Positions 7,313 to 13,707 of a DNA stretch of 13,863 nucleotides are shown here, piece after piece. Location: NCBI GenBank assembly GCA_031257135.1, contig JAIRPH010000058.1, positions 1 through 13,863 of the forward strand, given 5' to 3'. The number at the start of each line of letters is the position of its first letter. Position 1 is the first letter of the stretch. The notes beneath the pieces are model-generated. The model worked only from the letters and a program-made list of their open reading frames with translations, made no database searches and was not told the DNA's origin. The DNA comes from Spirochaetaceae bacterium. GTDB taxonomy: Bacteria > Spirochaetota > Spirochaetia > Treponematales > Breznakiellaceae. The position numbers and the translations under genes are program-made.

Positions 7313-7912
7313 CTAGAGAGACTGCTGTTTTTTCAGATAATCCGCAATATCGAAAAACCGAGCTTCCCCCGCAAGATTTCCTCGGATATTTTCTATTCCT
7401 TTTTCAAGATTATCAAACCGCACTTCGGACTTTTCTATCAGATTCTTTTCAGCGGCGTATATCTGCTGTCCAAGATTTTTCTCGACGTCGTATATATGTT
7501 TTTCAACTTCATGTATGCGCTTGTTAAGGCTCTGCTCGACAGTATCTATACGCTGTTCAAGTTTATCAATACGCTTGTTAAGGCTCTGCTCGACAGTATC
7601 AATGCGCTGATTAAGGCTTTTCTCGACGTCGCGTATCTGCTGTCCGAGTTTTTTCTCAACATCGTCAATGCGCTGATTAAGGCTTTTCTCGACGTCGCGT
7701 ATCTGCTGTCCGAGTTTTTTCTCAACATCGTCAATACGCTGGTTAAGGCTCTGCTCGACGTTATCTATGCGCTGTCCGAGGTTTTGCTCGGCGCTGTCAA
7801 TGCGCTGATTAAGACTCTGCTCAAGTCCGTCTATGCGAGTATTCACCTCTTTGGTGATAACCTCACGGACAGCTTGCTGAACTATTGTGTATATAAACTC
7901 TTTTATTCCCAT
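7313..7912 (-). CDS. Hendecad coiled-coil repeat protein
   Basis: No known family recognised. From the ATG at 7912 the protein has 199 residues and is almost wholly an 11-residue (hendecad) repeat of the form SLNQRIDDVEK / KLGQQIRDVEK, predicting a long coiled coil. A short helix (KEFIYTIVQQAVREVI) precedes it and a non-repeat tail (RFFDIADYLKKQQSL) follows. Two central units are duplicated exactly at the DNA level, so length may vary among strains. An upstream in-frame ATG at 7930 would add six residues, but neither start has a ribosome site and the 7912 ATG lies 6 bp after TATAGT. There is no signal peptide or membrane segment, so it is probably cytoplasmic. The long open frame on the opposite strand is a shadow created by the repeats. 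Confidence 0.75.
   Translation of the reverse strand: MGIKEFIYTIVQQAVREVITKEVNTRIDGLEQSLNQRIDSAEQNLGQRIDNVEQSLNQRIDDVEKKLGQQIRDVEKSLNQRIDDVEKKLGQQIRDVEKSLNQRIDTVEQSLNKRIDKLEQRIDTVEQSLNKRIHEVEKHIYDVEKNLGQQIYAAEKNLIEKSEVRFDNLEKGIENIRGNLAGEARFFDIADYLKKQQSL
7604..7735. repeat. Perfect 66-bp tandem duplication in the coiled-coil gene
   Basis: Two identical adjacent 66-bp copies (7604-7669 and 7670-7735) encode two 22-residue blocks, each made of two hendecads. Weaker copies of the 33-bp half-unit lie on both sides. Complete identity suggests a recent duplication or ongoing homogenisation. Confidence 0.9.
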
Positions 7913-7918
7913 ATTTTT

Positions 7919-7947
7919 ACTATAACGCATAGCGCAGGAGAACGCAA
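7919..7947 (-). promoter_or_regulatory. Promoter of the coiled-coil gene
   Basis: TTGCGT (7947-7942), 17-bp spacer and TATAGT (7924-7919), followed by 6 bp and the ATG at 7912. The geometry matches the other leaderless-type promoters in this window and supports 7912 over the upstream ATG at 7930, which lies within the spacer. Confidence 0.5.
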
Positions 7948-8070
7948 GCGTATCCGCCCGATTTTACGCTCAGACAGTTAAGGAACCGGGTAAATCTTAT
8001 ACAAGGAATATTCACCGTATTACGCTATCCCTTCTGGATTTTTTTTTCAGCTTCGGTTAGACTTTAGGGT

Positions 8071-8880
8071 ATGTTTAGACGAATACCTGAAGAGCGCATC
8101 GCTCACTATACCTGCCGGAAAATTGCCGGGCCTATCGAGATTGACGGCGATTTAGATAAACCCGTTTGGAAGCAGGCGGAAAAATCTCATCCTTTTGTAG
8201 ACTTGGTTACTGGAGAAGCGGCGTTTTTGGAAACCCGGATGGCTTCTCTTTGGGACGATGAAAATCTCTATGTCGGATACTGGATTCAGGAGCCTGTGGT
8301 CCGGGCAACGCTTGTCAAGCGGGATTCTTTTATCTGGTACGATAACGACGTTGAATTGTTTATCGACGGCGAAGACTGCTACTATGAATTTGAGATAAAC
8401 GCTTTCAATACCGTCTATGAGGTGCTGTTTATCTATCAGGATGCGCTAAAGCGGGGAAGCCGGTTCGATACGCCGGAATTTGATCTCTATAGCCGGAACG
8501 TGGATGTGCTGGGCGGCTTCCAAGACCCCGGACGGTACGGCATACATCCTCGGGGTAAACGGTGGGCTTTTATGGACTACGACTTCCCCGGACTGCAAAC
8601 CGCGGTCAAAATTGACGGACAGCTTAACGAGCCGTCTCATATAGACAAGGGCTGGACCGTTGAGCTTGCCTTTCCCTGGAAAGGCATAGAGAAGCTGTAC
8701 GCAAGCAGGAGTTTTCCGCCTAAAGACGGGGACATCCTGAGAGCCGCGTTTTTCCGCTTTGAGAGCCTCCGGTTTCACGGCAAGACCTTCGATGAAAGCG
8801 TCGGCTGGGCGCTCAACGAACACGGATCATACGATTCCCATATCCCGGAACATTTTTCATATCTTCATTTTAAGGAGTAA
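8071..8880 (+). CDS. CBM9-like carbohydrate-binding domain protein
   Basis: Protein of 269 residues resembling the family 9 carbohydrate-binding-module-like (DOMON-type) beta-sandwich. Seen features are the opening GPIEIDGDLDKPVWKQAE block (20-37), ASLWDDENLYVGYWI (58-72), the DNDVELFIDGEDCYYEFEIN segment (91-110) and the ending WTVELAFPWKGIE. There is no signal peptide, so if it binds sugar it does so inside the cell or is exported another way; standalone proteins of this kind lack an assigned function. No good ribosome site precedes the ATG (AGGG is only one base away), and the upstream 158 bp gives just a weak promoter-like TAGACT. murC follows after about 70 bp and may be in the same transcript. 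Confidence 0.8.
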   Translation: MFRRIPEERIAHYTCRKIAGPIEIDGDLDKPVWKQAEKSHPFVDLVTGEAAFLETRMASLWDDENLYVGYWIQEPVVRATLVKRDSFIWYDNDVELFIDGEDCYYEFEINAFNTVYEVLFIYQDALKRGSRFDTPEFDLYSRNVDVLGGFQDPGRYGIHPRGKRWAFMDYDFPGLQTAVKIDGQLNEPSHIDKGWTVELAFPWKGIEKLYASRSFPPKDGDILRAAFFRFESLRFHGKTFDESVGWALNEHGSYDSHIPEHFSYLHFKE

Positions 8881-8953
8881 AAAGAGATAAAAAACAGAAG
8901 ATACGCCATGTTCTATGTATTGCAAAAAAAGTCATAACAGAGTACTCTATAGT

Positions 8954-10396
8954 ATGGTTGAGGCGTTATTGTCTAAGAAAGGGTCCAAAGCCTACTGTAT
9001 CGGCATTAAGGGGACCGGAATGTGCGCTCTGGTGGAATTACTGCATAACGCCGGAGTACAGGTTTCCGGCTCTGACGTAGCCGAGGCGTTTTATACCGAT
9101 TATATTCTCAAAGCGATGCATATTCCTTACTTTGAGTCCTTTGCGGCGGAACACATCCCTGCCGACGTTGACGTGGTAATCTATTCGGCGGCATATTCTT
9201 TTGAAACTAACCCGGAACTGGCTGAAGCTAAACGCCGGAATCTTCCTATCTTAAAATATACCGACGCCTTGGGAGCCTACTCCGCTGAGTTTGATTCCTC
9301 CGGCATTGCCGGAGTCCACGGGAAAACTACTACCGCCGCCATAGCCGGAACGCTAATCCGGGCGGCGAAACTGCCGGCTCAGATTCTCGCGGGGAGCGGG
9401 GTCAGCGTTTTCAGGGGACACTCTACCCTGACCCTCGGAAACAAATACTTCGTCGCGGAGACCTGCGAATATCGCCGGCATTTTCTTGCGTTTCATCCTC
9501 GGCGCATCGTGCTGACCGGCGTAGAGCCGGATCATCAGGATTATTATCCTACTTACGAGTCTATCAGAGACGCTTTTCTGGAGTACGGCAGGAAACTGCC
9601 TTCCGGCGGAGAACTCATCTACTGCGCCGATAATCCGGGGTCTCTGGAAGTCGCCGAAACTCTGCGCCGGGAAGATCGGGGCGTTAGATTTACTCCCTAC
9701 GGCTTTACCGCGGACGGAACATTCAAGGTGACTTCTTATCGGGTCGAGGAAGAACGAGTCATACTGGAAGTCGCCGGATTTCCGGGAGACCTGAAACTCA
9801 GGATTCCGGGACGGCACAACGCGCTGAACGCGGCCGCGGCTCTTGCGCTAACCGATTCGCTGATGCAGGCTGAACGGCAGGAATGGAACCCTGAACGCCG
9901 GGAACGAGTGCGCTGGGCAATGGAAGATTTTAAGGGCAGTAAGCGGCGGTCTGAAATTCTAGGAGAAGTAGATCATATCTTGTTTATGGATGATTACGCG
10001 CATCATCCTACCGCGATACGGGTTACGCTGGAAGCTCTAAAAGATTTTTATCCTTCCCGGCGGCTTGTGGTTAGTTTTATGGCTCATACCTACAGCAGAA
10101 CCGCGGCGTTTCTTGACGATTTCGCCGCAAGTTTTGAGAAAGCGGACATCCTCTTTCTGCATAAGATTTACGCCTCCGCCCGGGAAGTCTATACCGGCAG
10201 TATTACCGGGAAAGACCTTTTTGAAAAGGCCAAAGCTCTTAGGGATAAGGTATATTATGCGGAAGAACCCTTAGACGCGGCGGCTACGCTTAAAAACATG
10301 ATGCGTCCCGGAGACCTATTCCTGACTATGGGAGCCGGAGACAACTGGAAACTCGGCAAAGCGCTCATGGAGCGGCGGGGAGGAACCGTATCGTGA
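8954..10396 (+). CDS. murC: UDP-N-acetylmuramate--L-alanine ligase
   Basis: ATP-dependent cytosolic ligase adding L-alanine to UDP-MurNAc, the first peptide step of peptidoglycan synthesis. Numbered from 8954 (480 residues) it has the nucleotide-binding GIKGTG at 17-22, the Mur ATP loop GVHGKTTT at 120-127, VEPDHQDYY in the central domain, GRHNALNAAAA at 286-296, and DDYAHHPT near 346-353, where MurC usually has DDYGHHPT. The ETCEYRRHF segment stands where many MurC have EADESD. The related recycling ligase Mpl is the alternative, but length and motifs favour MurC. The start is unclear: an ATG at 8915 adds 13 residues, the 8954 ATG has no ribosome site, and a TTG at 8969 has GAGG five bases upstream. 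The stop overlaps the yicC-type start (GTGA). Confidence 0.85.
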   Translation: MVEALLSKKGSKAYCIGIKGTGMCALVELLHNAGVQVSGSDVAEAFYTDYILKAMHIPYFESFAAEHIPADVDVVIYSAAYSFETNPELAEAKRRNLPILKYTDALGAYSAEFDSSGIAGVHGKTTTAAIAGTLIRAAKLPAQILAGSGVSVFRGHSTLTLGNKYFVAETCEYRRHFLAFHPRRIVLTGVEPDHQDYYPTYESIRDAFLEYGRKLPSGGELIYCADNPGSLEVAETLRREDRGVRFTPYGFTADGTFKVTSYRVEEERVILEVAGFPGDLKLRIPGRHNALNAAAALALTDSLMQAERQEWNPERRERVRWAMEDFKGSKRRSEILGEVDHILFMDDYAHHPTAIRVTLEALKDFYPSRRLVVSFMAHTYSRTAAFLDDFAASFEKADILFLHKIYASAREVYTGSITGKDLFEKAKALRDKVYYAEEPLDAAATLKNMMRPGDLFLTMGAGDNWKLGKALMERRGGTVS

Positions 10397-11256
10397 AAAG
10401 CATGACCGGCTACGGGTATCGGGAACAGCAGGATGAGGATATTTCCTTTTCCGTAGAAATTAAGGGGTATAACAGCCGGTTTCTGGAAATGACGGTGAAT
10501 CTGCCTTCTCAGCTTTCCGCTCTGGATCATGAAATCCGGCGGTATCTGGCGGAGCGTTTCCGCCGGGGCAAGCTGGAAATAAACATTCATCTTAAGGAGC
10601 ATGATTCGCCGTTTTCGGTTTCCGTGAATCGGGGCGCGGTTGCGGCTTATCTTGAGGCGATTAAGACCCTAACCGAGACGCTGGGACTGCATGAAAAGCC
10701 GAGTCTAGGGCTTCTTTTGGGGCTGGAAGGGGTTTTGGAGATTGAAAAGCCGAAAGAAGCTCAAGCCTTTTGGGATAGGATTGAGCCGGTTTTGCGGATC
10801 GCGGCGGATCAGTTTGACGAAGACCGCCGCCGGGAAGGGAAGCACACCGAAGCGGATATTCTCGCTCATATTGGGATGCTCGAAGATGCGGCCGGGGTTA
10901 TCGCGTCTCACATCCCGGCTCTCGAAGCCTCGATTAAAGAAAATCTGAAAACCCGTTTCATGGAACTGCAAAAAGATATTGATGAAAACCGGATTTTGGC
11001 GGAAACCGCAGTCCTCCTGATGAAGTATACCATAGCTGAAGAGGTTTCCCGGCTTTCCGCGCACTTGACGGAATTCCGGGCTGAAATAGAGCGCAACCCG
11101 GGCCCGGGAAAGAAGCTGGACTTTCTCTGTCAGGAGATAAACCGGGAAATTAATACTATCGGCTCGAAGACCCCGATTCTGGAAGTAAGCCGGGCGGTAG
11201 TAGCCATGAAAGACGCCCTCGAAAACATCCGGGAACAACTGCGGAATGTGGAATAG
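10393..11256 (+). CDS. yicC: YicC-family endoribonuclease
   Basis: Protein of 287 residues, the usual family length. It opens with the family signature (V)KSMTGYG, continues with SVEIKGYNSRFLE and a first domain to about 155, and ends with the DUF1732 domain carrying GPGKKLDFLCQEINREINTIGSKT (about 237-260). E. coli YicC is reported to act as an endoribonuclease on RNA; the same role here is inferred. The GTG at 10393 is chosen because it restores the normal N-terminus and GGAGG lies 9-10 bp upstream; the ATG at 10402 would remove the first residues of the signature. It overlaps murC by four bases, and the cytidylate kinase gene follows after 21 bp, so it sits in the middle of an operon. Confidence 0.92.
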   Translation: MKSMTGYGYREQQDEDISFSVEIKGYNSRFLEMTVNLPSQLSALDHEIRRYLAERFRRGKLEINIHLKEHDSPFSVSVNRGAVAAYLEAIKTLTETLGLHEKPSLGLLLGLEGVLEIEKPKEAQAFWDRIEPVLRIAADQFDEDRRREGKHTEADILAHIGMLEDAAGVIASHIPALEASIKENLKTRFMELQKDIDENRILAETAVLLMKYTIAEEVSRLSAHLTEFRAEIERNPGPGKKLDFLCQEINREINTIGSKTPILEVSRAVVAMKDALENIREQLRNVE

Positions 11257-11277
11257 CCCTAAATAAGGAGGAAATAT

Positions 11278-11820
11278 ATGAGTAAAACAATAAACGCCGC
11301 GCGGATCGCGGTTTCAGGGAAAAGCGGATGCGGCAACTCTACCGTAAGCAGGCTCGTCGCCGAAGCCCTGGGATTGCGGTTTATCAATTTTACCATGCGG
11401 AACCTCGCCGCCGAGAAAAGGATGGACTTCAAAGAGACGCTCGACCTTGCCGCAACCGACGAGTCTTGGGATAAAGAAGTGGATACTCGGCAGGTCGCGC
11501 TGGCCCGGGAAAACGGCGGCTGTGTCCTCGGTTCCCGGCTGGCAATCTGGATGCTTCCTGAAGCGGACCTCAAGGTGTACCTTAAAGCCGCAAGCGAAGT
11601 CAGAGCGGAGCGGATCATGAAGCGGGAAGGAGGAACCTTTGAATCGGTTGCGGCTTTCACCGCGGAGCGGGATCGGCAGGATCGGGAGCGTTTCCTGCGG
11701 ATGTACCGCATCGACAACGACGAGTACGCTTTTGCAGACCTCATCATCGACACTGACGAACTCACCCCGCCGAAAATCGCCGCGCTGATAATCGATAAAA
11801 TCAAAGTGAAAATACGCTGA
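11278..11820 (+). CDS. Cytidylate kinase-like protein, archaeal (CmkB) type
   Basis: Predicted CMP/dCMP kinase of 180 residues, short like the archaeal-type enzymes. The phosphate loop GKSGCGNSTVSRLVAE (14-29) has Asn20 where Walker A has lysine; archaeal-type members also depart from the canonical lysine there. Family features follow: a GSRLAIWML segment near 80-88, DLKVYLKAASEVRAERI (95-111), the lid-like RDRQDRERFLRMYRID and a final DLIIDTD. TAAGGAGG lies 6 bp before the ATG, the best ribosome site in the window. Nucleotide kinase identity is fairly sure; whether it is the main CMP kinase or a divergent paralogue cannot be told. Confidence 0.8.
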   Translation: MSKTINAARIAVSGKSGCGNSTVSRLVAEALGLRFINFTMRNLAAEKRMDFKETLDLAATDESWDKEVDTRQVALARENGGCVLGSRLAIWMLPEADLKVYLKAASEVRAERIMKREGGTFESVAAFTAERDRQDRERFLRMYRIDNDEYAFADLIIDTDELTPPKIAALIIDKIKVKIR

Positions 11821-11826
11821 CCCCGC

Positions 11827-12639
11827 ATGGTGCGAGACCTGTCCTTGTTTCAGGACGCGGTATACCGCGTCCCAGTTAGAGCCTTTCCGTGGCGGGAGCG
11901 CATTGATCCCTGGGGGATTTTGGTTTCGGAATTCATGCTTCAGCAGACTCAGACCGAGCGGGTTATCCCATACTGGGAGCGGTGGATGCGCCGGTGGCCT
12001 ACTCCCGAAGCCTTAAACCGGGCGTCTCTGGAGGAAGCCCTTCGGGAGTGGAGCGGTCTCGGCTACAACCGCCGATGCCGGTATGTGAAGGACTGCGCCG
12101 GAATTATCGCCGAGGAATACGCGGGCGTCCTGCCCGAAACGCCGGAGGATTTGCGCCGTCTTCCCGGAGTCGGCTCCTATACCGCGGGAGCGGTCGCTTG
12201 TTTCGCTTATAACTATCCTGCGGTCTTCATTGAGACCAATATCCGATCCGCGGTCATTGATTTCTTTTTTTCAGACCGATCCGCGGTGAAGGACGCCGAG
12301 ATTTTCCCTATTCTTGAGGCGGCGTTGGAAGAAAACCGGCAAAATCCCCGGAAGTGGTATTGGGCGCTTATGGATTACGGCGCGCTTGTAAAGAAAACCG
12401 CAGGCAACCCTAATCGGAAAAGCGCGGGCTATACCAAGCAGAGCCGTTTTGAGGGTTCATTCCGCCAACGCCGGGGCGCGGTAATTCGGTCTCTGGCGTT
12501 TCAGGGACCCGCCACCGCCGAGGAGCTTGCCGACCGTACCGGTATGTCCCCGGAAGCCCTCTTGAAAACCTTACAGGCTCTGGAAAAAGAGTCCCTAATC
12601 GCGGCGAAAGAAGGAATATATAAAATTGCCGACCGCTAA
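11827..12639 (+). CDS. MutY-like HhH-GPD DNA glycosylase without iron-sulfur cluster
   Basis: Base-excision repair glycosylase of 270 residues, short of the roughly 350 of MutY. The MutY signature SEFMLQQTQTERVIPYWERW (34-53) includes the catalytic glutamate Glu35; the helix-hairpin-helix is LPGVGSYTAGAVACFAY (112-128). Where MutY has the catalytic Asp of the V(L)DGNV motif this protein has Glu136 in FIETNIR. The four C-terminal cysteines of the iron-sulfur loop are absent, replaced by a basic NPNRKSAGYTKQSRFEGS stretch. The end (225-268) looks like a winged helix rather than the MutT-like 8-oxoG reader. Substrate specificity is therefore uncertain. It starts 6 bp after the kinase stop without a clear ribosome site and probably depends on upstream translation. 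Confidence 0.8.
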   Translation: MVRDLSLFQDAVYRVPVRAFPWRERIDPWGILVSEFMLQQTQTERVIPYWERWMRRWPTPEALNRASLEEALREWSGLGYNRRCRYVKDCAGIIAEEYAGVLPETPEDLRRLPGVGSYTAGAVACFAYNYPAVFIETNIRSAVIDFFFSDRSAVKDAEIFPILEAALEENRQNPRKWYWALMDYGALVKKTAGNPNRKSAGYTKQSRFEGSFRQRRGAVIRSLAFQGPATAEELADRTGMSPEALLKTLQALEKESLIAAKEGIYKIADR

Positions 12640-12643
12640 ATCC

Positions 12644-12754
12644 CGGGACAAGCCCTTAACCGCGGCGTAAGCAAACCGGATGTCCCGTCAGCTTGGACGT
12701 GCGCGTCCAGTAGGTCGGGACTTAGTAGTCCGGCGGGTCGGGACTACTAAGTCC
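12644..12754. repeat. Cluster of inverted repeats downstream of the glycosylase
   Basis: Three nested or adjacent stems: CGGGACA/TGTCCCG (12644-12650 with 12681-12687), TGGACG/CGTCCA around a 4-base loop (12694-12709), and a perfect 14-bp stem GGACTTAGTAGTCC/GGACTACTAAGTCC around a 9-base loop (12718-12754). The two arms of the last are each nearly self-complementary, so a cruciform or alternative foldings are possible. No T-run follows, so a standard rho-independent terminator is not supported. Confidence 0.75.
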
Positions 12755-12774
12755 GAGGAGGCGGGATAAAGCGG

Positions 12775-12889
12775 CTCTAACGCGTAAGGTAGAGACCCTC
12801 TAACGCGGCGGTTAGAGACCTTCTAACGCGTAGGGTAGAGACCCTCTAACCTACGCGTCAGAGCGGCTCTGACGCGGCGGGCAGAGACC
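12775..12889. repeat. Five tandem 23-bp units, each an imperfect inverted repeat
   Basis: Five units of exactly 23 bp begin CTCTAAC (TTCTAAC or CTCTGAC in two) and end AGAGACC (AGAGCGG in the fourth). In most units the first 4-7 bases pair with the AGAG region, for example CTCTAAC with GTTAGAG in the second. The array ends 5 bp before the -35 box at 12895. A shortened 19-bp unit, CTCTAGCTGGGCAGAGACC, precedes the second promoter copy at 13700-13718. The position suggests an operator array or a structured upstream element. Confidence 0.85.
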
Positions 12890-12894
12890 TTTTC

Positions 12895-12923
12895 TTGACC
12901 GCCTATCGCTGAGGGCGTATACT
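12895..12923 (+). promoter_or_regulatory. Left copy of the caspase-gene promoter, antisense to the toxin genes
   Basis: TTGACC (12895-12900), 17-bp spacer, TATACT (12918-12923): all promoter elements are intact. Transcription would run rightward into the 3' end of the MazF-like gene on the opposite strand. Confidence 0.7.
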
Positions 12924-12943
12924 CGCTTTTTAACGAGAAATAT

Positions 12944-12962
12944 ATGCGGACTTTGGTTGCGC
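12944..12962 (+). pseudogene. Remnant 5' end of a caspase-like gene
   Basis: ATG and codons for MRTLVA match the start of the caspase-like gene at 13772, after which the sequence is unrelated. The frame stays open to 13705, but only because it runs antisense to the toxin-antitoxin genes; it encodes nothing recognisable. Together with the damaged ribosome site this looks like a leftover gene start. Confidence 0.7.
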
Positions 12963-12979
12963 GGCAAACCCTGCAAGGC

Positions 12980-13000
12980 GCGGCTTGCCGGAAAAGCCGC
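12980..13000. terminator. Hairpin next to the MazF-like gene stop
   Basis: A 7-bp stem GCGGCTT/AAGCCGC with a 7-base loop starts 9 bp beyond the toxin stop codon in the direction of toxin transcription. No T-run follows on the minus strand, so only weak termination is suggested. Confidence 0.35.
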
Positions 13001-13009
13001 AAAATGAGA

Positions 13010-13333
13010 TCAGACCGACAAGGCAATACGAAGAGCGGCGTTCACTTCTTCCATTTTGTCCGCCGAAAGGGAGCCGACATAGTTGGTAAGCAGGGATTTG
13101 GGAATACTAAGCAATTCATCGCAGAAGATCGCGCTGTCTTGCTTCATCCCTTCCTCGACGCCGATCTCAATTTGAGTGTCAACCTCACCATAGAGGGAAT
13201 GAACCGGGGCGCAGATGACGCTGGAAAAGGTATTATCGATCAACTCCTGACGGCTCGCGATAAGGTAGGTCCGGTAATCCTTCGGGTCATAGCGGGAACC
13301 CCGGTAAACCCGGTACAATTCCCCCCGTTTCAA
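13010..13333 (-). CDS. MazF/PemK-family endoribonuclease toxin
   Basis: mRNA-cutting toxin of 107 residues, the usual family size. It shows the MazF pattern throughout: KRGELYRVY at the N-terminus, DPKDYRTYLIASRQELI (16-32), VICAPVHS (39-46), the QIEIG strand, QDSAIFCDEL (65-74), and the final GSLS...VNAALRIAL. The frame begins at a TTG that overlaps the antitoxin TGA (TTGA), with GAGG 7 bp upstream, so translation is probably coupled and kept low. The module lies between two near-identical copies of a caspase-gene promoter. MazF family membership is clear; target sequence is unknown. Confidence 0.92.
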   Translation of the reverse strand: MKRGELYRVYRGSRYDPKDYRTYLIASRQELIDNTFSSVICAPVHSLYGEVDTQIEIGVEEGMKQDSAIFCDELLSIPKSLLTNYVGSLSADKMEEVNAALRIALSV

Positions 13334-13647
13334 GGTTTATCCTCGGTACAAGGCAGAACGAAGTCGTCTTCGGTAAAAGGCGAGCCAAGTTCAAACATAT
13401 CGACTTGGTCTTTAAGCGTATCCTCCATTTGCCGGTTGAGCCATTCGGCGTTGCGGTTGATGAAGTCCATGGATTGCTCCGCCAGGGCCTTGCGCCGGAG
13501 GTACTCCGGGGTATCCCGGGACCCGCCCGGGCGGGTTTCTCCTTCGGGCGTGAAGGTAAGGGTAACTCGTCCCGGGGGTATTTCCCGGGGAACCTCAATC
13601 GTCAGCCTGCGGCTGGGGGGAATCTCTACCGTTTGTTCTATGGTCAT
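13330..13647 (-). CDS. Antitoxin of the MazF-like module
   Basis: Protein of 105 residues encoded first in the pair. The N-terminal third (TVEIPPSRRLTIEVPREIPP) looks like an AbrB/VapB-style swapped-hairpin DNA-binding domain, though the match is to style rather than a named family. The C-terminal half is helical and acidic (RNAEWLNRQMEDTLKDQVD), typical of a toxin-wrapping tail. It ends in DKP and overlaps the toxin start by four bases. The ATG has no Shine-Dalgarno site and lies 6 bp after TACAAT. The antitoxin role follows from gene order, overlap and the MazF partner. Confidence 0.8.
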   Translation of the reverse strand: MTIEQTVEIPPSRRLTIEVPREIPPGRVTLTFTPEGETRPGGSRDTPEYLRRKALAEQSMDFINRNAEWLNRQMEDTLKDQVDMFELGSPFTEDDFVLPCTEDKP

Positions 13648-13653
13648 ATTCTC

Positions 13654-13682
13654 ATTGTATCCCGAAGCCGGGGCTTGGGCAA
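13654..13682 (-). promoter_or_regulatory. Promoter of the MazF-like module
   Basis: TTGCCC (13682-13677), 17-bp spacer, TACAAT (13659-13654), then 6 bp to the ATG at 13647: another leaderless-type arrangement. The spacer contains AAGCCCCGGCTT, a perfect 12-bp palindrome (13665-13676) that would be a natural autorepression site. Confidence 0.55.
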
Positions 13683-13707
13683 CAGTAACCGTTTCATTAC
13701 TCTAGCT

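Larger units (their letters stand above)
12879..12962 (+). repeat. Left copy of an ~84-bp direct repeat (promoter plus six codons)
   Basis: This segment matches 13708-13790 with a single substitution and one extra T. It holds the end of the last 23-bp unit, a complete promoter, the leader, an ATG at 12944 and six codons (MRTLVA). Identity stops abruptly after GCGC at 12962. The substitution turns the AAGGAG ribosome site of the right copy into AACGAG. Confidence 0.95.

Noticed and set aside
7196..7981. Open plus-strand frame of 261 codons over the coiled-coil gene
   Set aside because: It arises from the in-phase repeats. The minus-strand reading gives a regular hendecad pattern and has a matching promoter.
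8948..8953. TATAGT just before the murC ATG as a leaderless-type promoter
   Set aside because: It directly abuts the ATG and lacks a -35 box at suitable spacing, so it does not fit the pattern seen at the other genes.
12775..12889. Possible CRISPR array
   Set aside because: Units are contiguous with no unique spacers between them, and there are no cas genes. The same applies to the 21-bp array at 3651-3851.
12944..13705. Open plus-strand frame of 253 codons starting MRTLVA
   Set aside because: After six codons it is simply antisense to the MazF-like toxin and its antitoxin, which have clear family motifs. It has a damaged ribosome site and no recognisable domain.
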